64,000 nt of DNA from Tyto alba (lineage: Eukaryota > Chordata > Aves > Strigiformes > Tytonidae): contig NW_024881321.1 of assembly GCF_018691265.1 (NCBI RefSeq), positions 24,339,698 through 24,403,697 on the forward strand. Direction: 5' to 3'. The position numbers were made by a program, and so were the translations under genes. The notes below the pieces were generated by a model. The model ran no database searches and was not told the DNA's origin. It saw nothing but the letters and a program-made list of their open reading frames with translations. The first letter of the stretch is position 1. Every line of letters begins with the position of its first letter. Below are positions 25,551 to 37,900 of the stretch, one piece after another.

Positions 25551-26495
25551 AATAAGCAGTGTCACCCCAGGAAGAGTGAACAGCTCCATTGGATAATTGA
25601 TCTTACGGGAGTCAGTGTTGTACAATCAATTTGGGAATCAAATGTAATTTTCCATAAAACATCTGATTCTATTGAAATTAATCTATCTGTCTCTGTTTTA
25701 CACAAAGTTAGGGATGTGCAAATCAGTTATATGATAATCTTGTGTAAATTATTCAGAAACAATTGATTTTATATATATTAGCCAAAACAGAATGGTGAAT
25801 TTATTTTTATTCACCCTTATACCTTTTTAAAACTAAACTCAATTATAATTTCAATATTTTTTTATAGCAGATATATCTAACCTAATACAAATTAGTTTAG
25901 AAATAAAAATAGCTTTTTCACTGCTAAAGTGAGTAATATTTTTTTTTTTTTGTAATTAACAATAATCTAAATATTTGGCATTTACAGAGTAAACATAAAG
26001 TCTTTATTTTATTTTAAAACTATTATTTTATCTAAGATTAAACAGTCAGTGTAGCATTTAGCTGTGTACCCTTCTAGCTTGGGCTTTTTGCCAGTACACT
26101 GTGCAATCTCTTATTATATTAGGGGAAACAACTTAGTGACAATTATCAGACAGTCTTTTTCTGAAATAACCTATTTTTCTCTGAGGCTGGACTTTAAAAA
26201 TGTACTTATTCTGATAGCTTGTTTTGATTTGGGTTTGATTCAGATAATTTCCAAGGAACATCCATCTTTTCTGGAAATAATAGATTTAGAGACAGCAGTT
26301 TTCTAGTATCTGCTGTTAAAAGATTTTAGGCATGAGGTTCATGATAGTTTGACTAGTCAGTGGATACTAGGATGTGCAAAGTGTGTTCTAGGAACATGCT
26401 TCATTTTTTTCATTTTTCTACTTTATTTAGATTATAATAAAATCTTCAGCTGGTGGTCATCTGGATAGTAATTTATGCAAATTTAGAAGATTGTG
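25551..26495. other. AT-rich non-coding DNA, no gene seen
   Basis: No recognisable feature between the CR1 3' end and the next LTR apart from a poly(T) run near 25940. Confidence 0.6.
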
Positions 26496-26619
26496 TGTCA
26501 TCATTTGAGCCTGCTCAGCAGCTAAATGCCACACAGTCACTCACCCACCCTCCCCCCACTTGGGAATGGGGAGGAAACTGGAGGGGCAAAGGGATACTTG
26601 TGGGTTGAGATAAAAACAG

Positions 26620-26625
26620 TTTAAT
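26620..26625 (-). terminator. LTR poly(A) signal
   Basis: Minus-strand ATTAAA within GTTATTAAACTG, downstream of the TATA box as expected for the R region. Shared by the sister LTRs. Confidence 0.55.
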
Positions 26626-26779
26626 AACAGTAACAGAACAATACGCTGACAGCAGTATCAGCAGGTAATGTACAATACAGCTGCTCACCACACACCTGCT
26701 CCCAACCAGCAATCCCAAACACAAAGGCACCACAGCAACACTCCCAGAAGTGAGAGCAGCACCTCCTGGCCCACTCCTG

Positions 26780-26793
26780 CCTTTATATAGTGA
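26780..26793 (-). promoter_or_regulatory. LTR TATA box
   Basis: Minus-strand CACTATATAAAGGC, conserved at the same relative position in three LTR copies of this family in the window. Confidence 0.65.
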
Positions 26794-26981
26794 GCACAAT
26801 GTCACATGACATGGACTATCGGCCAATCGGGGCCCAGCCCTCCAGCTGTGCTCCCCCCTGCCCCCGCACACAGGTGAGGGCACTGGGACCTGGGGAGCCC
26901 CTGGGGTCTCAGGGTGCTGCAGCGCTCCTCCTGCTGCCGAACCAATGGGAACTCTAGTCCAGCCCGAACCAGGACATTGTG

Positions 26982-28528
26982 ATAGACTACGCTGCCCTGA
27001 ATGCATGCAAGTACACCTGCTGATGTTTCCTTAGGTTTTAAGCAAGAACATCATGATAATTCATTGAAGATTTGATTCTAAAAGTAATAAATTCTTAAGA
27101 CATCTAATAAATGTTTCTGGGAAGGAAGCTTTCTCTTCTAAAGAAGATAACCTTGAATACACATGACAGTATTTAGTCATAAACAAAAATAATATAATCA
27201 GGAAAAAACAGCATAAATTATATCTTTCCTTTTATTTATGAAAAAAAAAAGAGTTTAAAAGTTTCTCATTTTTCTTATCTCAGCCACTGAGGCTATCTCA
27301 CTTGTTAGAAGACTAACATTGTCAATTAGATACAATACTGAATACAAAGGCATATATAGTCATCAGTGTCATATACCTACTAAGTATACTTGTATTCTGT
27401 GACACCCATTTTTTATAAGCTGGATTCATTAAAAAAAAAAAAATATTAGCCCCCCTATCTGCATGTGCTGCTCCGTTGGTGTGTACAAACAGTGTGTTCA
27501 ACATACTCAAGCCATGCTGGATTTATTCAACTTATACAGATTGTTGGCATCAGCAACAGATCTGATTTACACCCAATATATTAGATATATTTCATGTATA
27601 TTGTGCCAGCAAACTGTGTACTATAGCACGTTTGACATTTCTGGTTGTCCTGTGGCCTTGTCAAAACTGCAGATTCTGAACAACATGTCAAAACTCCTCA
27701 AGCTCCACTTGAACAAAATTTATTTGTAGAAAGAAAAAGAAATATCTTGGCAAACGTGAACATATGGTAGGCTGAGTCTTATTTCCTGCAATCTTACTTT
27801 CTCATAGAAAATGATGAAGCTGCAGGACGCTGAGTGTGAATCAGCTTCTCAAGTGTTACCTAGGAAACTCTTCTAGTCAGAATTCATAATTGTTCCATTT
27901 GCTCCTCTCTATTTGGATAGTCCTATTTTATCCTTTCTCCCCACACCACAAACCCAAGACAGTGCCAAGGCCTAAATTTTTATAGCATACATTTAGGTAA
28001 AGCTTGAAGCTCAAAACACTTTTATTGCAAATGCAAACAATTAAGGTGTTTTTTTTTGTTTTGTTTTTATTTGTTTGTTTGTTTGTTTGTTTTTTTGTTT
28101 GTTTGTTTGTTTGTTTTTTGTTTTTTTTGTTTGTTTGTTTTTGTTTGTTTGTTTTTAAATTAATTGCTAAAGCATTTTACTTGTGTTATTCTTCATTCTT
28201 ACTATTCTAAAATAGTCTATCTACCTTCTTAATTTTTTTAATTCAGTACAAGTTAACTTTAAATTTTAAAGGTATGTAGAAGAAGTGTATATTCTCCTTT
28301 AAGGGTAGCCAATCAAAGGAACTATAAACCAGAAGACATAGAGAGAAACCTGACCAGAAAATGATAAGGGAGGTCATGATAAGAACAAACCTGGTCAGTA
28401 GCATGAATTGGTAAGAGTAGGTGGGGTGTGAAAATGGAAAATGTTTATTTTTTCAACAGGAAGGGTAAGGACAGAGCAAGAGACAAATGCACAGAGACAT
28501 AATTAGAATCAACAAAGACAATAACCAG
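26982..28528. other. AT-rich non-coding DNA, no gene seen
   Basis: The plus-strand 88-codon frame at 27463-27729 has no recognisable domain. Otherwise AT-rich, with the TTTG repeat listed separately. Confidence 0.55.
28048..28156. repeat. (TTTG)n tandem repeat
   Basis: About 110 bases of GTTT units with several T-run interruptions. Confidence 0.9.
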
Positions 28529-28787
28529 TGTACTGGTTTCATCTGGGATAATGTTTCTTCTCAGTAGCTAGAGTAGTGCTGTGTTTTGGATTCAGTATGG
28601 GATTTCGTATGAGAAGAATGCTGATAATACACTGATGCTTTCAGTTGTTGCTAAGAGACCAAGGACCCTCCAACTCTCCATGTCCTTCCCATGTGCAGGT
28701 GCACAAGAAGCTGGGAGGGAGCAGGGCCAGAGCACTGGATCCAAATTGGCCAGTGAAATATTCCATAACATGTAAGGTCATGCTGAG

Positions 28788-28795
28788 TATATAAA
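28788..28795 (+). promoter_or_regulatory. LTR TATA box
   Basis: TATATAAA within the U3/R boundary of the 28529-29105 LTR. Confidence 0.6.
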
Positions 28796-28976
28796 GGGAG
28801 GTCAGCCAGGAAGGAGGGGGTTTTCTCTTGCTTCAGGGATTGCAATTGCAGGATCTTGATATTTTGGGATCTCTAGCCGGGAACGGGCAGGATATTGGTG
28901 GGTGGTGAACAATCACATTGTGCATTACCTGTTTGTCCTTTTTATTATTGTTATTTCTTTCTATTTTATTTAAATT

Positions 28977-28982
28977 ATTAAA
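28977..28982 (+). terminator. LTR poly(A) signal
   Basis: ATTAAA in TTATTAAACTGG, in the expected position about 185 bases after the TATA box. Confidence 0.5.
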
Positions 28983-29105
28983 CTGGTTTTATCTCAACCT
29001 ATGAGTCTCCCCTTACCCCTCCAATTCCCTCCCCCCATGCCTTGGGTGGAGGGTGAGTGAGCGGCTGCATGGTGTTTGGCTGGCAACCAGGTTTAAACCA
29101 CAACA

Positions 29106-29711
29106 GCAGAAACAAACCTGCTCAGTCGCACACAGATGGGCTACCGAGAAACTGCAGGCAAACTGGGACTTTGAAATGGGTGAGGATGCAAAGCTGGGGG
29201 TCCAGGATGTTGGAGGGGATTGGTGAGACTGTGACAAATTATAAGGGAATGTACAGGGGAAGGAGGAGCAGGGAGGAACAGAAAGGCAAGTAGGCAGAAA
29301 GGGGTATAAAAGGGAACAGCTGTGTGTAAAACAGGACCTGTTGGTACTCTTGTCTGGCTGAGCTCTGCACCTGATCACTGCAGTCTGTCCTGTCTTATTA
29401 TATCTTCTTATTAAATCTTTTCTTAACTACCTCTCACCATAATCTCACAATCTATCCCATGTGTGTGTATATGTGCTGCAAGGACTCTGTGCCAGCTGCT
29501 GGTGAGACCTGTGTGTGAGTGAAATTTGGTGCCAGCTACTGCAGTCAGACCTTGGGGTGGATGCCCCTGGCTACTGGTGTCAGCTAAGGGAAAGCATCAG
29601 TTGTGTCTGTAGCTCACACCCGGGTTCCAGGCCATGGATCTGGACTCCAGTTACTTGGGCAGGAGGGGTCCTGAACTGGAAAAACTGGAGAAGGCATCAA
29701 CAGTCCTAACA
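29106..29711 (+). mobile_element. Second ERV LTR or leader, plus strand, different family
   Basis: Directly after the previous LTR lies a sequence with its own promoter layout: GGGGTATAAAAGGG at 29301-29314, a GAGCTCTGCACCTGATCACTG segment, TTATTAAATCTTTTC poly(A) region near 29400, and then a GC-richer leader with GAAATTTGGTGCCAGC (similar in layout to an LTR end followed by a primer-binding site) up to about 29711. It differs from every other LTR in the window. The left edge is uncertain, and the assignment comes from the TATA and poly(A) layout rather than from a second copy. Confidence 0.5.
29305..29312 (+). promoter_or_regulatory. TATA box of second LTR
   Basis: TATAAAAG followed about 90 bases later by an ATTAAA-type poly(A) signal, the spacing of an LTR R region. 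Confidence 0.5.
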
Positions 29712-32700
29712 TACCTAACAAATCATCATCAACTTCACTGGCTTGTAGATGATTAACTGTGGACGTATTTTGGATGAAAGAACAATTGCTATGGTCAAGT
29801 ATAATCTCTCACTAGTGCCCTAGTCTTCTATTTCCAAAGTATTGATGTCATTGTGTTTGTTACACTGAAAATCCTGCTACAAGCAAAAAAGAAACTCCTT
29901 GTAGGTGGATCTGCGAATCTACTGTCAGTCCAATCCATGTTTTAACAGTACAGTTAACCCAAATTACTAGTCCAATTACAGACATATTCATTCCCGATCA
30001 AGAGTAGTGCAGTAAATTTCGGTAACAAAGATCCTTGTGCCTGGTGGGGTGTGAGGTTCACAATAGAGTTCTTGTCTCCTCTGCTTGGAGGAGTATGATG
30101 CTGATGCTGACATTGGTCCTTACTTTCTTCTTAGCCTGGGGTTCCTGCTTGGATGTCTGGGGGTGCATTGTCTGACCCCTACTGGCTGCCTTCTGGGGGT
30201 TCTCACAGGGGAGGGCAGCAGGAGGGAGAAACCAGATCCAACCAGCCAAGGCTGTCCCAGCCCCCTAAGAGATACCTGCCCTGCCCCTGCTGGGGGATCC
30301 TGCTGCTTTTTAAATCTTCAGAAGCACACTGATCTTTCTTGAAATCATGCTCACCAATTCATACCCTGCATGGAAAAAATGTCAATGCCCAGACTATTCC
30401 ATTTGTTTTCTACAGTTAACAGTCATTTTGTTCCTGTTTTGTTTTTCATAGCTATAAGCACATAAAGGAGAAGAGAGAACTCTTTCTATGGGAATAGATG
30501 AAAATTTATTAACAAAATTTGAGTTGTCATGTATTTCTATCACTAATATACAGATTGCCTAGTACTGAAAAATACTCACAGAAATGATGAACCTGTGTTA
30601 TTAAATTTGCAGAATGATGCATCATCCCTTGGTTGAGGGGGGAGGGGGTAAGGACCCTGTGTCATTTGTGAGCAGAGCTTTGTGCATAGCTCTCATAACA
30701 GCACTATTCTGAAAACTGACTAATTCTGCTACAAAACTCTTTGAAACACCTCTAATCATTCCAACACCTGGAATCATTCAAGATTTATGACTGGTTTCCT
30801 GTCTAGAGGTGCAAATTCTCTATTGTATGAAAACATGCAAGGGGAGCTGAATCACACCATTTTGTCAGAGAGAAAAACTATTAGTTTCCTAGAGAATATT
30901 GTTACACAGATCAATTTCTTGTTCCCTGTCTTATCCTACAACTATTCCCACAGGCTAAAACTTTCACACAAATGATTTCTGTTGTCTCAAGGAGAAGAAG
31001 AAATAATTCCTCATTGACCTTGCTGTGTGTTTTTCAGTTTTGAAAGCTGGATATGCAAATGGGTTCTGTGAAATGCTAGTGGCAATGTACTATATACGTG
31101 TACCATGAATTTATAATTATTATTTGACATTTTTTATTGTTGTAACATCTGATGGTTTCAGTTGGAGTTCTGTACTACTTCTAGCTTGACAACTCTCTGG
31201 AGTTAGGAATTATGACCTTTTACTAATTTCATGTATCTTCCTAAATGCAATGTATAATGACAAAGGATTCTTTGTTGGATAAAATGTTCAGACAATACTC
31301 CCATCTATTCAAAATGATGTTCTGCTGGCTTAGGTAGTTCAATATTTCTGAAGCATATATTTCTAGGCATTCATTTTTCATACTGACCTGGAAAAAAAAA
31401 AGAAAAATAAAGATGGAAAATCATAGTTACATGGTAAAATATCTGTTTATACTGGTTTGAAATGCATTCTCTTTAGTCTTACCTCTACAATTATTTTCAT
31501 CTAAGTACGAAGAAGAGATAGATGCTACAGGGAGATAGGCATTTATGACCTTTAAACTCAAAAAGCTTATGTTTCAAAAGTAGCATCCTTTATTCAAAGG
31601 TACTTCTTTTTTAAAATGCTTGGATAACACAAAAATCTTTCAGAATGTACAGAATCTATGTTATATTATACTTAAAATAATTTCATCTTCTTTGTCTGTT
31701 CTTAAAGCAATTCAGAAAAAACAATATATATTTTTATTACTGATATTTTTATGGTCTTTTTTTTTTTTTTCCAGAAGTTCTTTCATAAGAATGAATACAC
31801 AAGAAATTATGTTATTTCAATATAAAACATGTCTTAGATACAATATGTGTCTGTGTTCTTTATTATTACTCTAAGAAGAATATTTGTAAACAACATCTAT
31901 TGACATTATTTAGAAAAATATGGCTCTTCCATTTACATTGTATCTTGAGAGAAATTAAATAAAGTTGTTTGGAATCAAGTCAACTTAGTATGTAGTTGAA
32001 TCAGATAATAAACACCTGTGATAAAGGATACCTTTGATATTCAAAGACATTTCCAGTTTACAGTGATTTAAAAGGAAGTGATGTCATTCAGAAGTAATAC
32101 AAAAGACAGCTACTGATTTTTCATTGTCACTATCCCTCCTTGGTTTTGAAATTAATCTGACTTCTTTAATTCTCAGGTATGCAAAGGTAAAGAAACAATT
32201 AATTTACATATTTATTGTAAACCTCAGGAATATCTACAACACAGTATTTCTATTCTGGTGTTAAATTTGTGCTAAAGGTTACATGATTTTGTCTTCATGG
32301 AAGCTCAGAATCTAAAGTGTCTCATGATATGTCCCAAAGCATACAAAATAGTGTCAACATTAACGTAATATTTTACCCTCAAACATACTGCGTGGTAACA
32401 CATCAGGCAAAGGACTTAATTATAAGAGAAAAAAATGCTGTTGGCTAACCAAGAATACAAGCCATCTAATTATTCAAAAACTCGACTATGTTTCCCGCAT
32501 GAGGTAGTTCCAAGTAAACATTCTACATGAAATTCCTGTTCTTCAATCATTGCTATTCTGAGAAAGGGTAACTGTCCTCTCTTATTCCATTTTGATTTAT
32601 TTAAGAGATAGCAGTTTAGCAGGTGTGAAGAAAAAAAAGACCCATTAATTTTTTTTATATAGTTAATGTTTCTGGAGAACTAGATTAGATATGATTTACA

Positions 32701-33457
32701 TATTGGCGATATTATACCATACTTCCAATTAAATATTCTTTAACTAGAGCTTATTACCTAAGACACAACAAATCACCTAAGACTCCACTAAACCTTTTCT
32801 GTACTGGAGGAAGAGTTTCTAAGTCCTGCTTCTCTATTCATTGTTTTTTTCTGTTTTCTTTATGAGTTATAAGGAATTGCTCCTCAGTACTACCCTTTAT
32901 ATGACCTAATTAATACAGTTTTCAAAAGGTAAAAGATATGCAAAAGAATCTTGAGGGTTTTCTTAGCTGCATGAGAGGGAACTATTTTGCAGCTATCTAT
33001 TGATAGCAATTTCAGGATCCAATGTGATTTCAAGGAGTCTATGAACCAGTGACTGTATGACATTCTGTCGTATGCTCATATAGATGGAGTTTAAAACTCA
33101 ATGTTTTAAACTCCATGGAAAAATAAATGTATACTACAAAACCACATGTGACGGACCTGATTTATTAATTCTTCTGGTTTCTTATTTTTCTATTAGTTGC
33201 CTGTCATGCATTAAATCAAGCAGAGGCATTTAACATTATATTTCGTGGATGGAAAGGGAAATACTCTCTTTAAAACACTGACAAGGCCTTCAAAAGTGTT
33301 TAGTTTTCTTCACTGACAATAGAGATTGATTAACACCTAAAATAGGAATGCAAAGAACTAGTTAACAGTGAGAAGATAATCTTTGACGCTACAAAACCAA
33401 AATTAGAAATTTAATGTAGGATGTTAAAACTGGTTTAGTGGTTTGTTTTACTTTCAG
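29712..33457. other. Repeat-poor non-coding DNA; one GC-rich patch
   Basis: No transposon or gene is recognised. A GC-rich patch at about 30080-30330 is open on both strands (85 plus-strand codons, 63 minus-strand codons) but has no recognised domain. The rest is AT-rich and contains only short homopolymer runs. Confidence 0.5.
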
Positions 33458-33538
33458 ATAGCTCCTCCCTCTCTAACCCAAGGATATGAAAGTGAATCTG
33501 TAGAGTGTAATCACAAAGGCTCCTTCTGGGAAATTCAG
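33458..33538 (+). other. Candidate 81-bp symmetric exon
   Basis: The interval is preceded by a pyrimidine-rich tract ending TTTTACTTTCAG and followed by GTGAAC. It is 81 bases, 27 codons in phase 0, and open in that frame, encoding a peptide that begins IAPPSLTQGYESES and ends FWEIQ. The frame stays open on both sides from 33443 to 33634, so the reading frame alone proves nothing. The composition is more balanced than the flanks. No protein family is recognised. It could be a cassette exon of a large gene whose other exons lie outside the window, or a chance match to splice consensus in AT-rich DNA. Confidence 0.25.
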
Positions 33539-34855
33539 GTGAACAACCCACTGCTATTCTGTCTGTTATTATTTTCAACAGAAAAGAAAAAAGACGTGTT
33601 TGGTCTATCAAAAGGTTTTTTTAACCACAGATAACATTTAAAACAAGCCACAGAATTAGATTTGGTTTTGTGTTTTGTTTCTTTCTTTTTTTTTTTAATG
33701 GAATTATCTTCTGGCTATGAACCATAGTGTGGTTGAATAATCTGGATATAACAGAAGCTAATTTAGCAATGTGAAACACTCCAAGTGTATGTCTACTTCC
33801 TTCCACCTATAATCTTTCAGGAAAGGGAATGAGGACAAGTTGTCTCATTTTCAATATCAGAAAGGCTTATGTCTCAATAAACTTATGAAACTTTTCTCCT
33901 CTTTGGTACTGCTGATACTCACAGGAAGAGAAGAACTATCAAAATTATACTTACAAGTAAGACTTCAGACATCTTGTGATATCATGAAAAAACAAAACAA
34001 AAAACAAAACAAAACAAGAAACAAAATATTTAATTTCAGTATGATGCAAGGTACACACACTGAAAGAAATTATGCAGGTTCCAATAAACAGTTTAGAGCA
34101 GTTATAAATAGTTCATAATTATTTATACTGGTAACTGGTAGTGAACCTGAGAAACCAGAAACCCAGAAGAGGAAGAGAAAAAGTATTCTAATATTTGACT
34201 TTTCCTGTGTACAAATGAAGAAACATGCTCTTTTATTTTTCATATGAAAAAAATTAGATGAGAAAATTTCTCAACAGTAACAAAATATGAAGCAGTCAAT
34301 AATCTATTTTGTTGAAAATTGGTAAAATAATTTTGATAGTGAGTCAGTGTTTTTGTAGTAATTAGTAAAAAATTAGTTGCAGGTGTTTACCAGGGCACTC
34401 TCTGTCTGTCTGTGCATGTTTAAATGAATGTGTGTCTTCTAATGGATTGTGTATTTTGTACAGTGGACTCTTCAGTAACCTTAGAGCTGTACTTATGTAT
34501 AACTGGATTGTGCTAATAAAACCACAGTGTAAAGGCTACTGAAGAAATATGGGATTGTATCAGGTACTCCCAAAAGAGCAAGCACAAGCTGACAGCAATA
34601 GCCTTGAAAGTGCAAGCATAGGACAATAGCCAAGGTCCCAGGCTATAAACACAAATCACTAATGAATAATTACTGATCCCTAAAGGAACACAAACTTGGC
34701 AGCTGGGTGAAATCCATTTCAAGGTTAAAAAAGAAAACAGAGAAGAAATCTCGAGCATTTTCAAAGCACACCATGTAGAGTAAAACTTGGATACAACATG
34801 GAGTTTATGGATGAGAGAACAAAGAGGAAGTAAACTGTTAGCAAATGTTTTTCAG
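33539..34855. other. AT-rich non-coding DNA, no gene seen
   Basis: Only A/T-rich low-complexity patches are visible, such as the AAAAC repeat near 33985-34020. Confidence 0.55.
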
Positions 34856-34921
34856 AAGTGATCCAAGCAAATGCAACATTAATGAGGAAGAGCACTCATC
34901 ATCAGTGCTACATCCCACCCA
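34856..34921 (+). other. Candidate 66-bp exon-like interval
   Basis: Bounded by AAATGTTTTTCAG on the left and GTAAGATG on the right. The 66 bases are open in two of three frames; phase 1 gives a peptide with NEEEHSSSVLHPT. No family is recognised and the signal is weak. Confidence 0.15.
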
Positions 34922-37900
34922 GTAAGATGTAGAAGGAAACATCAAGTATCGCCTTCGATACTCCTTCTGGTGAGAAACAGGGGTGGTAGTTCCATGAAAT
35001 AACAAAGCTTTTGAAAGGTGAACAGGCACCAGAGAAAGGAGTAAGTAGTAGATCTTATATTTACCAGTTTATGTTTGCCAGTTGCAATAGGATCAGTTTT
35101 TTAAATGATTGATGATACCTGTATCCTTTTGATTGCTTTGTAACTGTATTGTAGAGACTTAAATACACCTACATCTATGTCTTAAGTGTGCTTCCATAGC
35201 CCATGTTAAATTGTGCAGAGTATGTAATCTGGTACTCCAACCTTAAGAACTAGTTGTTAACATTTGAATGAAACAATCTATTTTCAAGTAAACTGGCTGT
35301 GTATTGTAATGCAGCAATATCTACACTTTACAAATCCCTTGGCTTGAATTCCACTTGCTTAATTAAAATTAACCTTTTCTAGAGCATAAAATCTGTAATT
35401 TGAATGTAATTCATGTAAAGATTCTTGATGGAAGATCACACCTCAGAAATACATTTTTACATAAAGTAGCTCTAATCCACAGTTACAATAGTTAGTCTTC
35501 CCGGCTCTGCCTTGCCCTGTGGTGCCCTGCCCAGCCCTTCCCTTTCTTCAAAAATACACTGAAAAATGGCTTTGTATGGTACCTAGATTTACTGGGAAAC
35601 CAGCTAATAGAAAATGACTTCCAACAAGGCCTCTGAGGAAATAAGCACAATACTGTCTTTAGAGAGTTATCTGAAATTATTTGTATGACATTCCTGAAAC
35701 AAGACTATGTTAGGTTATATCCCTGTGTTACCTAATCTAACAGTGTTTGAGACTGAATGCAAGGCATTGTTGTTATGGTAACTGAATGCATCACAGCTGT
35801 TCTAGTAATTTTCAGCTTCAGAATGTTCAAATACATTTTTGGTTAAACTCTTTCAGAGAGAAGTGATGAAAGAAAAATTTATGACCATATAAAATTGTTG
35901 CTTAGATGTGGTATTAAGCATCAGCATTCTGTTGTTTTCCTCTTTTCTGAGTATTTTAATGTATATTGTCTTAATTGTTTTTTTTTGTTGTTGTTGTTTT
36001 TTTTTTTTTTTTTTAATTAAGAAAGGCCTTTTTCTGTTTTATTTTTCTCCTAGAACGTGGATCTTTATGTCACTGCTAAATTAGAAATACATGAAATTTG
36101 TTTATTTTAATTAATAAGTAGCAACTGACAGTTACAATGAAATGTGAAATATATTTTTTCATATTATTTGAAGGAACATCTGGCAAAATAAAGTCTTAAC
36201 AAGATGCTCAACATGCAAAATCTGCCCAGATGTGAATGTGAAATTTCATAAGTTTCAGAAGCAGAAGAGCTTTACCTATATTTTTCCAGTAAATTAATTA
36301 TTCTATTTTTCATTTTGATATATATGATAAAAATAACTGAAATACACAGGTTACTGGAAATATAAACTGAAATGATATGTGAAATATCAGTCCCTACGCT
36401 GAAGAAAGAGCTTTGCAATACCTAACCAAAATGTCTTCCCAATCTGACCGTGATCACTGAGACATAGTTAGCATGTGTACTTTTCCCTCTAACCTCTTAC
36501 ACATTATCATAGTGAGATGATACTTAAGCAACATTTCCTAAGTTTTGTTGTGAGATGACATGTGTGACAGTAACAGCTATGGAAAATAAAAAGCTGTATC
36601 ACATACATAGTTCCCCCTACATATTAGAATAATTAGGCTGATAAGGAATGAAGCTGGTTAATTTTTTTTTTTTTGACAAAGCTATCATTTTTCTAATGTT
36701 ATAGACTTAAAAATTTATTGTTTAATAATATATTTCCAAGTAATTCCCTGATAAAAAAATTAGGCTGATAGGTATTTAATTCCTCCAGTCCTCCTTTTCT
36801 TTAGTCCTTAGGGCATACACATTCTTTTTCTATAAATTCTATAAAGTAACAAACATTATTTCAAATGTCCTTCTGACTAGTTCTGTTGCTTTAGGGTCAA
36901 TTTCTTTATACTTTGTTGTACTTGACATAACAGAAAACTTCTGTTGCTTACTCTTTCTTTCTTCTGGCCTACATTCTTATCTCTTTATCAAAATTATTTG
37001 TATGCAGTATATTATTGAAATTAACCTTTTTTTTTTTTTTGTGATACCTAAGCAAAATAAATGTAAGAAGCTACTGAAGACATTTCCATATTTGTTACCT
37101 TTTTTCCTTTCCTCTTCTGCACTGTATCTGTACTATTCTTAGTTTACCTACAAAACCTTTCCTTGTTACATAATTTTGAATCTTACTCTTTCTAGCTTTA
37201 TTGTCACTTACTTGATCTATTCCTTCTTACTGATTCTTCATAATGTGATGATCATCCCACATTTGCAATCTCTTTTTGATTTCCAAGTCATTGACCAACT
37301 CTCAGTGCCCTCGTAATGATATCACATTCTTTATTTCATAATTACAGTTTGCAATTTTCAAGTTAATATACCTCATTAAATAAATTCCAATTCCCTTCCA
37401 CTGTTTTAACCCACAGATTATTTTTTCAGTGATTCTATAAATAACATATTTCAAGTATTAACTACAAATCTGGTAGTTAATCTACTGACTGTGTTTGTTT
37501 TGAAAATATGTGGTTTGTTTATTCCGACAGGACTTCAAAATGAACACTCAATTTATAATATTCTCTTTAGTATTTTAAAGGGATTTCTTTGTGTTTTATT
37601 ATACTTCTAAGTACAGAAGTAATTGTCTGCTTGAGAACCTGTATCTTTCAGTGAAGCGGTTGACATCCTCAGATAAAAGCCCATACATATGTCTTTGCGA
37701 AATAAAAGTATTTTGAAATTGTTAAAACAAAAAGTCTTATATTCTTCAGTTTAAGCAGACAAAAAAAGATGACTATAGTTGTATTTAATGTATGTGGTCA
37801 TTAAGAAAATTGCAGACTCATGTACTACTTTTACAGATTACATCTTAATAATTAAGAACAATCATATACTCATTTCTCTAATGTCACCAAAGGTGCATGA

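Larger units (their letters stand above)
26496..26976 (-). mobile_element. ERV solo LTR, minus strand, with 5-bp target duplication
   Basis: On the minus strand it starts TGTCCTGGTTCGGGCTGGAC at 26976 and ends GAGCAGGCTCAAATGATGACA at 26496. U3 has a CACTATATAAAGGC TATA box. The R/U5 part contains GTTATTAAACTG with an ATTAAA poly(A) signal, and a GGGGGGAGGGTGGGTGAGTG segment near the end. The flanks are TTGTG (26491-26495) and TTGTG (26977-26981), an exact target-site duplication. There is no internal sequence. The copy is close to the 20262-20761 LTR and to the 62790 fragment. The minus-strand 163-codon frame that covers it is LTR-encoded noise. Confidence 0.93.
28529..29105 (+). mobile_element. 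ERV LTR, plus strand, family of 40796-41392
   Basis: It begins TGTACTGGTTTCATCTGGG and ends GGTTTAAACCACAACA. It aligns throughout with the LTR at 40796-41392 (minus strand there): GAGAAGAATGCTGATAA, CCAATGAAATATTCCAT or its variant, ATATAAAGGGAGG TATA region, TTGCAGGATCTTG, GTGCATTACCTGTTT and the TTATTAAACTG poly(A) region. TATA is at 28788-28795 and ATTAAA at 28977-28982. No primer-binding site follows; another LTR-like sequence begins directly. No matching target duplication is visible, so the right flank has probably been rearranged. Confidence 0.87.

Noticed and set aside
26515..27006. 163-codon minus-strand open frame
   Set aside because: It lies almost wholly within the solo LTR, matches no protein family, and the homologous part of the sister LTR (20262-20761) is broken into other frames.
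28048..28156. Possible CRISPR-like direct repeats
   Set aside because: It is a simple TTTG repeat with no spacers, in vertebrate DNA.
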